43,769 nt of DNA. Origin: Gemmataceae bacterium (GTDB taxonomy: Bacteria; Planctomycetota; Planctomycetia; Gemmatales; Gemmataceae). The notes beneath the pieces were generated by a model, which saw only the letters and a list, made by a program, of their open reading frames with translations, was not told where the DNA came from and ran no database searches. Position 1 is the first letter of the stretch; each line of letters begins with the position of its first letter. The position numbers were made by a program, and so were the translations under genes. Positions 7,777 through 15,328 of this stretch are shown in pieces. The DNA lies in contig JAHBXO010000044.1 in the NCBI GenBank assembly GCA_019636445.1, positions 1 through 43,769 on the forward strand. The letters are read 5' to 3'.

Positions 7777-8814
7777 TTATTTCGCTTCAAAGTCCTTGGG
7801 AAGCCGACGCCACGCGCTGTGGATGTGGTTGGCCGGATTCTTCGCGCCGTCCGCCTGCATGTTCAGGAATTCGATCACGAAGGTCGGCCCGTGGACCCGG
7901 TAGGTGTAGCCTTTCCCCGGCGTCGGATCGCCGGCATAGGCGAAGTGAACCTTTTCCAGGCCGGCCGATTTAACCCGCGCGAGTTCCTCGGCGGCCGCGT
8001 CGGATGGGATCCGGTTCGCATAGGCTTCAATCAGGTTCCACAGCGTTTTCTTCTGGCTCTCCGTGAGCTTGGCGGCGGCGACGCCAACCGGGCTCCCGAC
8101 ATCGGCGTCGGCTTGCTTCTCCTTGATTTCCGGCAGCGCCTTCGCCTGCTTGGCCGAAGACCGTTGGTCGTCCGAAAGGCTCTTCACCAGATCCCGCGCC
8201 AAATCCTCGATCTCCGGCAGCGTCCGCAGGCCCTTCTTGTCCCCGGACTTCACTTCGGCCGGGTTCGCTCCGAACATCAGCGGCGTCGCCGCGACCACCT
8301 GGCCCTTGTCCAACGTCATGTTGATCGACATGTGGTGGCCTTCGAACCGCCACGCCCACAGGCCCGTCGCGGACGGTTCGCCGAAGATGCTCACGAAATA
8401 CCAGTCCTTGTTGCGCACCATCGCGCTCTTCGGCCCCTCCAGTTCGAGGAGGATCCCTTCCAGGCTCATGATCGTCGTCGCCTGGTCGTAGCCTTTCGCG
8501 CTCAGACCCGCCTTGAGGAGTTGCATCAAGGCGTCCTTCTGCCCGGCGTTCAGCTTTTCAAGCGGTACGCCCTTGCGCGTGGATGTCCGCGTCGCGTTGT
8601 CCTGCTGCGGCGTGAAGTACCACGTGGTGCGGTGCGGATCCTTCCAGTCGAACACGGCCTTTGACCGCAAGTCCGCAGGCAGTGTGCCCAGAAAGGCATT
8701 CGCGGCGTCCGCGAGTTTCGCGCCCGTCGGCTTCGCTGATTGGCCCACGAGTCCCACGGCGGCGATCGCCACGAGGGCGACGGCGAACATGAACGGTCGA
8801 CGCAAGCGATTCAT
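7777..8814 (-). CDS. Exported DUF3500 protein
   Basis: 345 residues from the ATG at 8814, where the protein begins with a signal peptide (NRLRRPFMFAVALVAIAAVGL). The frame stays open far upstream to 9471, but that part overlaps the plus-strand membrane protein and has no coding character. The body matches DUF3500: FDWKDPHRTTWYF near the N-terminus, then EGHHMSINMTL, then FAYAGDP and a C-terminal HIHSAWRRLPKDF. The family is conserved in planctomycetes, and its biochemical function is not established to my knowledge. It is likely periplasmic or secreted. The gene converges with the kinase gene and is divergent from the next gene, so it is probably monocistronic. Confidence 0.87.
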   Translation of the reverse strand: MNRLRRPFMFAVALVAIAAVGLVGQSAKPTGAKLADAANAFLGTLPADLRSKAVFDWKDPHRTTWYFTPQQDNATRTSTRKGVPLEKLNAGQKDALMQLLKAGLSAKGYDQATTIMSLEGILLELEGPKSAMVRNKDWYFVSIFGEPSATGLWAWRFEGHHMSINMTLDKGQVVAATPLMFGANPAEVKSGDKKGLRTLPEIEDLARDLVKSLSDDQRSSAKQAKALPEIKEKQADADVGSPVGVAAAKLTESQKKTLWNLIEAYANRIPSDAAAEELARVKSAGLEKVHFAYAGDPTPGKGYTYRVHGPTFVIEFLNMQADGAKNPANHIHSAWRRLPKDFEAK

Positions 8815-8961
8815 GGCATGGCACCGAGGTGGAAAGGGGCGGATAGGCAAGGATAGCGGAAAACCGACGCGATTGAAAGTCCCGGCCCGGGGTTTGGCGC
8901 GGTCGTGTCCGTGAACTACAGTTCGGGACGGTCGAACTCGATCGCCGGGAGGGGGCGGGCC

Positions 8962-9444
8962 ATGATGATGCTCTTGTTGGGCACTCAAGTGATGCTGATG
9001 GGGATCGGCCTGTGGTGGATGATCGCCAAACGGCTGAACTACGCCGGGTACGAGATCCGCACGCCCGCGAACTTCTTCATGGGCGTGATTCTGTTCTTTC
9101 AGCTCCCCATGTGCTTTTTCATCGGCACGTCGGCGGGTGCGGCCGAGTCGATCCGCGCGATCGTGGCCGGACACGGGGTGGTTGACGGTAAGAAACTGCA
9201 TCAAAAATATTGGTGGATCGATCCGGCTGTGACCGGCGGAGCGGTGCTGCTGGCCGCCGGGATCGGGCTGTTCAGCGTTCGACCGGAACGATCCGACTTC
9301 CGGCCGCACGAGGCCCCGATTGGCGTCCGCGACTACGTCTACGACTTCAAACAGAAGGAAGCTGCGGCCAAACGGTGGAACCGCGAGGAAGACGCCTACG
9401 ACGATCACGAATACGACGATGAGCGGGACGAAGTAGCCCGTTGA
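8962..9444 (+). CDS. Small membrane protein with acidic tail, unknown function
   Basis: 160 residues from the ATG at 8962, which has GGGAGGGGG about 6 nt upstream. GTG codons at 8905 and 8911 are in frame but lack a ribosome site. Three hydrophobic segments are visible: about 1-21, 40-60 (MGVILFFQLPMCFFIG) and 90-108 (GGAVLLAAGIGLF). The C-terminal ~50 residues are highly charged (EEDAYDDHEYDDERDE), predicted cytoplasmic. No recognised domain. It is followed 13 nt later by a strong intrinsic terminator, so the transcript ends here. Confidence 0.7.
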   Translation: MMMLLLGTQVMLMGIGLWWMIAKRLNYAGYEIRTPANFFMGVILFFQLPMCFFIGTSAGAAESIRAIVAGHGVVDGKKLHQKYWWIDPAVTGGAVLLAAGIGLFSVRPERSDFRPHEAPIGVRDYVYDFKQKEAAAKRWNREEDAYDDHEYDDERDEVAR

Positions 9445-9457
9445 CGCTCCAACGCAT

Positions 9458-9486
9458 GAAGCCCCGGTCAAGCCGGGGCTTCTTTA
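9458..9486 (+). terminator. Intrinsic terminator after the small membrane protein gene
   Basis: A 10-bp perfect stem (GAAGCCCCGG at 9458-9467 with CCGGGGCTTC at 9473-9482) has a 5-nt loop and is followed by TTTAA. The position directly after the stop codon at 9444 supports a plus-strand terminator. Confidence 0.8.
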
Positions 9487-9508
9487 ATGGTCAAGCCAGC
9501 GAAATCGA

Positions 9509-9595
9509 TTACTTGCGGTGGCGAATCTTGGCGCGCATCCGGCGCTTCTTGCGACCGACCTTCCGACGCCCCGTGCCCCGCCTGCGACCTGCCAT
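9509..9595 (-). CDS. 28-residue Arg/Lys-rich protein, possible bS22/COX24-like small ribosomal protein
   Basis: The ORF encodes MAGRRRGTGRRK followed by a second half ending MRAKIRHRK; about 17 of 28 residues are Arg, Lys or His. GGGAG lies 7 nt before the ATG, a good ribosome site, and the ORF ends cleanly in TAA. The KKRRM-x-n-HRK pattern resembles the very short basic proteins of the AURKAIP1/COX24 (bS22) type that bind 16S rRNA in other phyla. That assignment is an inference from composition and a short pattern. If correct it sits on the ribosome. It is transcribed on its own, between the terminator at 9458-9486 and the SdrD-like gene, and is too short for most gene callers. Confidence 0.6.
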   Translation of the reverse strand: MAGRRRGTGRRKVGRKKRRMRAKIRHRK

Positions 9596-9705
9596 ATCGC
9601 GACTCCCACAATCCGATTCGGAAAATTCGAAGAACGTTATCCTAGACCGCGCGGCGGCCACTGGCAACCGCGCGGCCCCAATTCCCCGACTTCGGGAGAC
9701 GGCTT

Positions 9706-10761
9706 TTACGTGTTCGACAGGAACCATTCACTGAAATCGTAGTTCAGGCCATGCATGGCATCGCCGAGGTGAATGTCGACGATGCTGTCGGTGCCGGACA
9801 GGGTTCCTCCGAGGCTCCCGACGAAATCCGCACCATCGAAAAGATCTTCGGGTTGGGTTTCGATCAGCGTGTAGGTGCCGGGGCGCAGGTTCTGGAACGA
9901 ATAGTTGCCATCGGCGTCGGTCGTGGCCGTCAGTACGACGCTCTGGCCGAGGTCATTGACGCCCTGGAGTGTGATCGTGACCCCGAGAATGCCGACGTTG
10001 AAGTCGTCGCGGATGCCGTTCCGATCGTTGTCGAGCCAGACGCTGCCGGAAATGCTGCCGGTACCTCCGCTCGTGGTTCCGCCGCCGGTGCGCACGGCCC
10101 ATTCCTCGAATCCGCCGTTGGCAATGGCACCCGGACGGGTTCCCAATCGCGAGTAGAGATACAGGAAATCGTTCGGGTCCGAATTGGCAAAGGCGGCATC
10201 CGGTACCAGCAGTGCCATGTCGCCCGAGCCACTGCCGGAATTCAACCGGGCATCGAGCAGAACAGTCACGTCGCCCGCGGCATCGAGATCGAACACCGGA
10301 GCCAGGCCCGAAAGGGTTTTCGCGACCGTGTCGTAACCCGACAGGTATTCGACTCCGCTGACAAAGATGCGAACGTCGTCGAGGGAGATCCGGGAAGCGG
10401 ACGATTTTTGGTTCACATCCAGCAAAAATTCGCGATAGGCCGTACCGTTCTCCATGACCACGGGTACTTGGGAAAGCTTGACATTGCGAGTGAATTGCGG
10501 GCTTTTGTTTTCGTCGAATTGGAGCGGCCGCGCGGAGGTATTGTAACCCTGTTCCGAACCGCCGCCCGACGCCGCTCCCTGAAGGCGAACGAACGAGTGA
10601 ATATGCCCGGTCCCCGTGGGCTGTGCGTCGACCTGACGGACGATGGCCCCGTCGGAGACGAATGCCTCGGCATCGACCGTCGTGAGATCGACCAGTTGTG
10701 CCGGTACGAGCCGATCGTTGAGGTGTTCCAGGTTCAGTGTGGAAAAATGAGCGCGGCGCAT
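9706..10761 (-). CDS. Exported surface protein with SdrD B-like domain
   Basis: 351 residues from the ATG at 10761, with GGGGAG 7 nt upstream; a longer upstream frame lacks a ribosome site. The N-terminus (RRAHFSTLNLEHLNDRLVPAQ) is a variant of the LEDRxxP motif found at the start of many planctomycete exported giant proteins. Residues about 245-330 form an SdrD B-like / Cna-B-type module: GSISGSVWLDNDRNGIRDD, GVTITLQGVNDLG, TTDADGNYSFQNLRPGTYTLIE. Such modules are stable beta sandwiches, often Ca-binding or spacers in adhesins. Residues 60-240 are of unknown fold. It likely sits on the cell surface or in the envelope. No partner gene is adjacent. Confidence 0.8.
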   Translation of the reverse strand: MRRAHFSTLNLEHLNDRLVPAQLVDLTTVDAEAFVSDGAIVRQVDAQPTGTGHIHSFVRLQGAASGGGSEQGYNTSARPLQFDENKSPQFTRNVKLSQVPVVMENGTAYREFLLDVNQKSSASRISLDDVRIFVSGVEYLSGYDTVAKTLSGLAPVFDLDAAGDVTVLLDARLNSGSGSGDMALLVPDAAFANSDPNDFLYLYSRLGTRPGAIANGGFEEWAVRTGGGTTSGGTGSISGSVWLDNDRNGIRDDFNVGILGVTITLQGVNDLGQSVVLTATTDADGNYSFQNLRPGTYTLIETQPEDLFDGADFVGSLGGTLSGTDSIVDIHLGDAMHGLNYDFSEWFLSNT

Positions 10762-11457
10762 GAGATCACTCCCCGATGGAAAGGCGAACGTCCTGATCGT
10801 GGTGGGGCGAACGACCGAAGCATGGGATCGACTTCGGACACGGTCAAACGGTCGCAATCGTTAGCGTCGTTCCGGCAAAATCGAGAGAGGGAATGGATCT
10901 TCTTTCCGAAACGAATGTGATTCGGCGGGGCTTCACAATAACTCAAGTGCCGGTTGGATTGAACAAGGTTTGCGGCGAAATCGGACGCCCGATCCGTGTC
11001 CGGGTTCGCAAATAAGGGGAAATCTCGTCCACGAGAATCATGCAGTGCTGTCGGGAAATGCGTCAGCGGGTCGAATGCCATCGCGATTTATTCGCATTCA
11101 CCGCCGTGCTGCCATTTCTGAACAGCGGTCGATCACGCTGCCTCATGTTGGGACGAAGGACAGCCGAAGATAAAATGCGGAGGCGAGTCTATTCGACGGT
11201 CAAGGTGTAGCGATTGTAAAAATTTACGGGAAAAAGCGGTTATCCACGCCTTTTTATTCCTCACGAATTCCTCGACAGACCCGCATTCCTTTCCTATTTT
11301 AACTAGGATCAAATAGTCTCTCGTTTGGGGCTGCGCAAGAATCGCAGCCAGCTGAGTTCCCTCCCTGAACGCGAACGCGAGGCGGATCCACGGAACGGAG
11401 TGTTGGCCGGGTAGATGGCCCAGCCCCGATTCGCTCCTTCTCATGGAGGTACTGGAC
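10762..11457. other. Intergenic region, no supported gene
   Basis: About 700 nt between the divergent SdrD-like and ABC ATPase genes. Open frames here are short or antisense and have no ribosome site or recognisable product. The part from about 11200 to 11320 is AT-rich, including TTTTAACTAGGATCAAATAG near 11296, and is the most likely promoter area for the ATPase gene. One isolated DnaA-box-like 9-mer (TTATCCACG, 11240-11248) is present. Confidence 0.5.
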
Positions 11458-12306
11458 ATGCTGAAATCGCCCGCGTTCCTCGGCCGACTCTTCCGCACGC
11501 CTGCGGCGATCGAATCTCCTCGCATGCCCGTTGTTCTCGATAAATCCCCCGTACTCGTCGCCGACGGTCTGACGCGCAGCTTCGGCTCCGGCGACACTAA
11601 AATGTACGCCCTCAAGGATGTCTCGCTGGCGCTGCATCGTGGCGAACTCAACCTCCTGATGGGACCGAGTGGTAGTGGCAAGAGCACGCTCCTCGCCTGT
11701 CTTTCCGCATTGCTCCGTCCCGACTCCGGCCGCGTCACCGCCCACGGCCAGGATGTCTGGAGCATGAACAACTCGCAGATGGAAGAGTTCCGCCTGAAAC
11801 ACTGCTCGTACATCTTCCAAGGCTATAACCTGTTCCCGGCGTTCACCGCCCTGCAACAGTTGGAAGTCGTTCTCCAGTGGGGTGAAGGCCTCGGCCGTCG
11901 CGAGGCTCGCAAGCGTGCCGAACACGTCCTCGGCCAGCTCGGCATGTCCAACCGGATGCACCTTCGCCCCGCAGCCCTCTCCGGCGGCGAGAAGCAGCGT
12001 GTGGCCATCGCCCGCGCCCTCGTCAAGAACCCCTCCTTCATCTTCGCCGACGAACCGACCAGCGCCCTCGACTGGGACAACGGTCAGCAAGTCATGGACC
12101 TTCTGAAAGAGTGTGCCAAACTCCGCGGCGCGATGGTCCTCGTCGTCGCTCACGACCATCGCCTCGAGAGCTATGCCGATCGGATCATTCGCATGGCCGA
12201 TGGACAACTCGTCCGGAACGCTTCGCCCGATTCGCCTAAGCGTCCCGAAACTCGGAAGAGCCAAACCCGAGTGCGCATCAACGAGTTCGAGTTTGCCAAC
12301 GTCTGA
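11458..12306 (+). CDS. ABC transporter ATP-binding protein (LolD/MacB-type), orphan
   Basis: 282 residues from the ATG at 11458. An ATG 15 nt upstream is in frame, but its own codons contain the GGAGGT that serves this start at 8 nt. Walker A GPSGSGKST (69-77), Q-loop Gln121, signature LSGGEKQ (174-180), Walker B FIFADEP (194-200) and H-loop His232 are all present, so it should hydrolyse ATP. The closest family is the LolD/MacB/FtsE-like group, which works with a FtsX/LolCE-type permease in lipoprotein release, efflux or envelope stress. About 34 residues precede the ATPase fold, more than usual. No permease gene is adjacent, so the partner must be encoded elsewhere. Confidence 0.9.
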   Translation: MLKSPAFLGRLFRTPAAIESPRMPVVLDKSPVLVADGLTRSFGSGDTKMYALKDVSLALHRGELNLLMGPSGSGKSTLLACLSALLRPDSGRVTAHGQDVWSMNNSQMEEFRLKHCSYIFQGYNLFPAFTALQQLEVVLQWGEGLGRREARKRAEHVLGQLGMSNRMHLRPAALSGGEKQRVAIARALVKNPSFIFADEPTSALDWDNGQQVMDLLKECAKLRGAMVLVVAHDHRLESYADRIIRMADGQLVRNASPDSPKRPETRKSQTRVRINEFEFANV

Positions 12307-12431
12307 GGTGGTTCGGTCGACGTCGCGCTCCCTCGATCCAGGTGGGAGGCGACTTCGACCGTGGCGCACATCCGATAATGTCTTGCAATCGGTTCATATT
12401 TCTACATCACATTGAGCCGGCCCGGCAGCCA

Positions 12432-12521
12432 CTACGCGATGACGCGCGCTCCGACGTTGAGCGTGACGTGCCCGTTGGCGAGTTTGAAGTTGTTCTTCCA
12501 GCCGCGATATCTAATGACGTG
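12432..12521 (-). pseudogene. Truncated fragment of a conserved beta-strand protein
   Basis: On the minus strand, codons read YRGWKNNFKLANGHVTL then NVGARVIA and a stop. The pattern Y-x-G-W-x-N-x-x-x-L-x-NG-x-V-x-L-x-V-G-x-R-V-I resembles the first 30 residues of a family of larger conserved bacterial proteins with such an N-terminal strand pair (assignment from memory, weak). It has no start with a ribosome site and stops after the pattern. It borders the inverted-repeat unit at 12547, so it may be what remains of a gene broken when that unit arrived. Confidence 0.35.
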
Positions 12522-12546
12522 CTGTCTGTTTGGCCGCAAGGCGTCC

Positions 12547-12621
12547 GAGTGCGGAACGCGGAGTGAAAACCACCGACGTTTAGCGGCGAGGCGGAGGCTC
12601 TGCGCAGCCGAGCGCGGTACG
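12547..12621 (-). repeat. Left inverted copy of a ~75-bp repeat
   Basis: Read on the minus strand this copy is collinear with the right copy at 13362-13434. Shared blocks are CGCGCTCGGCT, CTAAACG, GGTGGTTTTCAC, CCGC and TTCCGCACT. It ends 24 nt before the start of the enclosed gene. Together with the right copies it bounds an 888-bp unit. Confidence 0.75.
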
Positions 12622-12645
12622 ATGGCGGGAGCGGAGGGCACGGCA

Positions 12646-13302
12646 ATGACTGAGGCGGAGTGGTTGGCATGTGCGGACCCGATAAAAATGCTCGCACACT
12701 TCCAGGAAGATTGGAAGACACTCGACGACTTGAAACGTGGATTCCCAACGGACCGGAAATTGGAACGGTTCACTATCGAATGCTGTCGCAAGCTTTGGCC
12801 GTTACTTCCTGATGAACGATACCGACGCGTTGTTGATATAGCAGATGGGTTCATTGAAGGTCGAGCAAGTCGAGAGCGACTAATTCGGGCGAGAGAGGGG
12901 ATACATGGAAGGGTGAATCCCAAGATAGATATTCCGGCCTACTACGCCATCGACTACCTCGCAGTGCTGGCGGACAGAAATCCGAGAAGTCAAATTGCCC
13001 AGTATGTCGCCAGCAAGGTAACTAAGGCCAGGGGAACATCACGAGAGCTATGTGACTTAATGTGCGAAATCTTCGGCAATCCCTTCCGCCCCGTCGCGTT
13101 CGATCCCGCGTGGCGCACGTCCACGGCCCTCGCCATCGCGGAGGGCATCTACGACGACCGCGCCTTCGACCGGCTGCCGATCCTCGCCGATGCGTTGCAG
13201 GACGCCGGCTGCGAGAACGGCGACATTCTGAACCATTTGCGTAGTTTGGGTCCGCACGTGAAGGGCTGCTGGGCGCTCGATCTGGTGCTTGGGAAGGAGT
13301 AG
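12646..13302 (+). CDS. Planctomycete MTEAEWLA-family protein, unknown function
   Basis: 218 residues from the ATG at 12646, with GGAGGG 7 nt upstream; the frame is open to 12412, but that part runs through the inverted repeat. It starts TEAEWLACADPIKMLAHF and ends FDPAWRTSTALAIAEGIYDDRAFDRLPILADALQDAGCENGDILNHLR, with a terminal CWALDLVLGKE. From memory this pattern recurs in many paralogs in Gemmata-type genomes, commonly after the words MTEAEWL; the function is not known. The protein is mainly helical, soluble, without a signal peptide. The middle part (about residues 40-130) is less GC-rich than the C-terminal third, suggesting a diverged or recombined copy. It is tightly enclosed by inverted repeats. 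Confidence 0.75.
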   Translation: MTEAEWLACADPIKMLAHFQEDWKTLDDLKRGFPTDRKLERFTIECCRKLWPLLPDERYRRVVDIADGFIEGRASRERLIRAREGIHGRVNPKIDIPAYYAIDYLAVLADRNPRSQIAQYVASKVTKARGTSRELCDLMCEIFGNPFRPVAFDPAWRTSTALAIAEGIYDDRAFDRLPILADALQDAGCENGDILNHLRSLGPHVKGCWALDLVLGKE

Positions 13303-13305
13303 GTG

Positions 13306-13353
13306 ACGCGCTCGGCTCCGAAGACTCCGCCTCGCCGCTAAACGGTTGGTGAT
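13306..13353 (+). repeat. Right repeat, partial copy 1
   Basis: GCGCTCGGCTCCGAAGAC and CTCGCCGCTAAACGG match the beginning of the full right copy (13362-13434), after which similarity ends at GATCC. It starts 4 nt after the stop codon of the enclosed gene and lies in tandem with the second copy, as if one repeat end had been partly duplicated. Confidence 0.7.
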
Positions 13354-13361
13354 CCCCCGTA

Positions 13362-13434
13362 CGTCCCGCGCTCGGCTCCAAAGACTTCGCCTTGCCACTA
13401 AACGGTAGGTGGTTTTCACCCCGCATTCCGCACT
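13362..13434 (+). repeat. Right repeat, full copy 2
   Basis: Full ~73-bp copy, inverted relative to 12547-12621. It contains GCGCTCGGCTCCAAAGAC, CTAAACGG, GGTGGTTTTCACC and ATTCCGCAC. Its end runs directly into TATACT, the -10 candidate of the next gene, so the repeat edge contributes promoter sequence. Confidence 0.75.
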
Positions 13435-13446
13435 ATACTAAATCCC
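13434..13446 (+). promoter_or_regulatory. -10 element placing the start codon at the transcript end (leaderless candidate)
   Basis: TATACT (13434-13439) is 7 nt before the ATG at 13447, and no Shine-Dalgarno is visible. Transcription would begin at or next to the A of the ATG. A -35 element is weak (GTTTTC region), so this is inferred. Confidence 0.35.
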
Positions 13447-13860
13447 ATGACGCCGATCACGCGCGAGATGCTCCGCGACTACATCGACGAAGCCCTGCCG
13501 GACGCCGAGCTGCCGCTCGTCGAGAAGGCCCTGCGAGACCGAGCCGACGTGCAGGCGATGTTCAAGCAGATCCGCGAGGAACTCGATCGCGGCGAACACT
13601 CCATCGGCGCCATCTGGCGGCGCGAACGACTCTCCTGCGCCACCCGCGAACAGCTCGGCGGCTACCTCCTCGACGCCCTCGACCCGGACCTGCACGACTA
13701 CATCGCCTTCCACCTGAAGACCGTCGGCTGCCCGCACTGCCAGGCGAACCTCGACGACCTGACGAAGCGTAAGGCCGAGGCCGAAGAGCCGGTGCGGAAG
13801 CGCCGTCAGAAGATCATGAAGTCGACTGCCGGCCTGTTGAAGAACGCGCTCGGTTCTTAA
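13447..13860 (+). CDS. Small protein with anti-sigma-like zinc-binding motif
   Basis: 137 residues. The N-terminal half is helical and acidic (REMLRDYIDEALPDAELPLVEKALRDR). Residues about 65-105 read CATREQLGGYLLDALDPDLHDYIAFHLKTVGCPHC: the order H, then CxxC, resembles the H-x3-C-x2-C zinc motif of ZAS anti-sigma factors, although the spacing here is longer (H-x6-C-x2-C). The C-terminus is basic (KRRQKIMK) with no transmembrane segment. A regulatory role is inferred only from the motif; no sigma factor gene is adjacent. It ends 24 nt before the antiporter gene and may be co-transcribed with it. Confidence 0.65.
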   Translation: MTPITREMLRDYIDEALPDAELPLVEKALRDRADVQAMFKQIREELDRGEHSIGAIWRRERLSCATREQLGGYLLDALDPDLHDYIAFHLKTVGCPHCQANLDDLTKRKAEAEEPVRKRRQKIMKSTAGLLKNALGS

Positions 13861-13884
13861 TCCCGCCCTCCGAGTTCTCCCGCC

Positions 13885-15270
13885 GTGCATTTGCTCGCCC
13901 AGGTCGATTTTTTCGCCACCGTGCTCGCGTTGCGCAAGCTGGATGTCGAAGCGCTGCTGCTGCCGGTGCTAATCCGGCTCGTCGTGATTCTCGCGGCCGC
14001 GCGACTGTGCGGCATCGCGATGCGCCGTCTCGGCCAGCCCACCGTCGTCGGCGAGATCGTCGCCGGCATCGTTCTCGGTCCGTCGCTCTTCGGATGGCTT
14101 TTCCCCGGCACGTTCCAGTTCCTCTTTCAACCACATTTCGAAGGTATTCCGTCGGAACTGAGCCAGGCGGCGTTCGTGAGCATCTTCAAGGTCATCGCGC
14201 AGATCGGGTTGATCTTCCTGCTGTTCCTGATCGGTCTGGAATTCGATTTGGCACACCTTCGCGTGAAGCTCGGCCCGGCGGTCGCCATCTGCGGCGTCAG
14301 CCTCGTCGTGCCGTTCCTGCTCAGCTTCGCGCTCGCGCCGTTCCTCCACCCCCTGCTGGAACCGCACCCGGAGAAGGGGCCGGTGCCGATGTTCGGCATG
14401 ACGGTCTTCCTGGCGACGGCGCTCGGTATCACGGCGCTGCCGGTGCTTGGGCGCATCCTGATGGAAATGGGTATCCAGCGCACGCGACTGGCGACGGTCA
14501 TCATCGCCGCCGCCGCCATCGGCGATCTCGTCGGTTGGATCCTGCTCGCGACCGTGTCGTCCATGGTGAAGGCGAAGTTCGACCTCACGCAATCGCTGGA
14601 ACTGATGGGCGCGACGGCCGTCTACTGCGCCGTTATGTACGTCGTCGTCCGCCCGCTGGCGGTGCGGTACTTCCGCGCGGCGCTTGCGAAATCGAACGGC
14701 CAACTCACGCTGAATTCCTTCACGATCCTGCTGGTGCTGCTCCTCGCGTCGGCGATCGCCACGAACATCATCGGCATCTTCTCGATCTTCGGGGCGTTCG
14801 TCCTCGGCATGGTGCTGTCGACCGAGGACGCCCTGCGCGAGGCGGCGCTCGCCAAACTCCGCGATTTCGTGACGGCTTTCTTCCTGCCGGTCTTCTTTAC
14901 CTACACAGGCCTGCGCACCGACCTCGGCACGCTCTCGCTCGCCACGCACGGGCCGGTCTTCGCCATCCTGTTCGTCGCCATGATCGTCGGCCGGTTCGGC
15001 GGCTGCGCGCTGGCGGCGCGGCTGTTCGGGTTCAACTGGCGCGAGGCGGGCATCGTCGGCGTCACGATGAACACACTCGGTCTCATGGGCCTCATCGTCA
15101 TCAACATCGGGTACGACCTCGGCGTGATCCCGCGGAGCCTTTTCGGCCTGCTTGTGTGCATGGCGGTCGTCACCACGGCGATGGCGGCGCCGATCATCGT
15201 CCGCCTGCGCCACGGCACGGAAATCGAGGAACCCTTGAAGCAATCCGGCTTCTTGGACCGGGAATTCTGA
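13885..15270 (+). CDS. CPA2-family monovalent cation:proton antiporter
   Basis: 461 residues from a GTG start; no good ribosome site is seen. About 12 transmembrane segments fill the protein. The first conserved block reads RRLGQPTVVGEIVAGIVLGPSLFG, characteristic of KefB/KefC/NapA-type CPA2 exchangers. Other typical blocks are FLLFLIGLEFDL and the FFLPVFFTYTGLRTDLG segment of the second inverted repeat. It would exchange K+ or Na+ for H+ across the inner membrane. The TrkA-N nucleotide-binding domain of KefB/KefC is absent, since the protein ends shortly after the last helix. It lies between the small zinc-motif protein and the Wza-like lipoprotein. Confidence 0.9.
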   Translation: MHLLAQVDFFATVLALRKLDVEALLLPVLIRLVVILAAARLCGIAMRRLGQPTVVGEIVAGIVLGPSLFGWLFPGTFQFLFQPHFEGIPSELSQAAFVSIFKVIAQIGLIFLLFLIGLEFDLAHLRVKLGPAVAICGVSLVVPFLLSFALAPFLHPLLEPHPEKGPVPMFGMTVFLATALGITALPVLGRILMEMGIQRTRLATVIIAAAAIGDLVGWILLATVSSMVKAKFDLTQSLELMGATAVYCAVMYVVVRPLAVRYFRAALAKSNGQLTLNSFTILLVLLLASAIATNIIGIFSIFGAFVLGMVLSTEDALREAALAKLRDFVTAFFLPVFFTYTGLRTDLGTLSLATHGPVFAILFVAMIVGRFGGCALAARLFGFNWREAGIVGVTMNTLGLMGLIVINIGYDLGVIPRSLFGLLVCMAVVTTAMAAPIIVRLRHGTEIEEPLKQSGFLDREF

Positions 15271-15328
15271 CGCATCGCCGGCGCAATCGTTCAAGTCTGC
15301 CGCGCCGGCAGCCGATACCTCCGATGTC

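Noticed and set aside
8815..9471. Extension of the DUF3500 frame upstream to a 564-codon ORF
   Set aside because: The extra part overlaps the plus-strand membrane protein and lacks domain similarity, while the inner ATG begins a clear signal peptide.
9751..10920. 389-codon plus-strand frame antisense to the SdrD-like gene
   Set aside because: No ribosome site or domain; the minus-strand frame has domain motifs and a good start.
11240..11248. DnaA box-like TTATCCACG
   Set aside because: One isolated 8/9 match in a 700-nt region; no cluster, no origin genes nearby.
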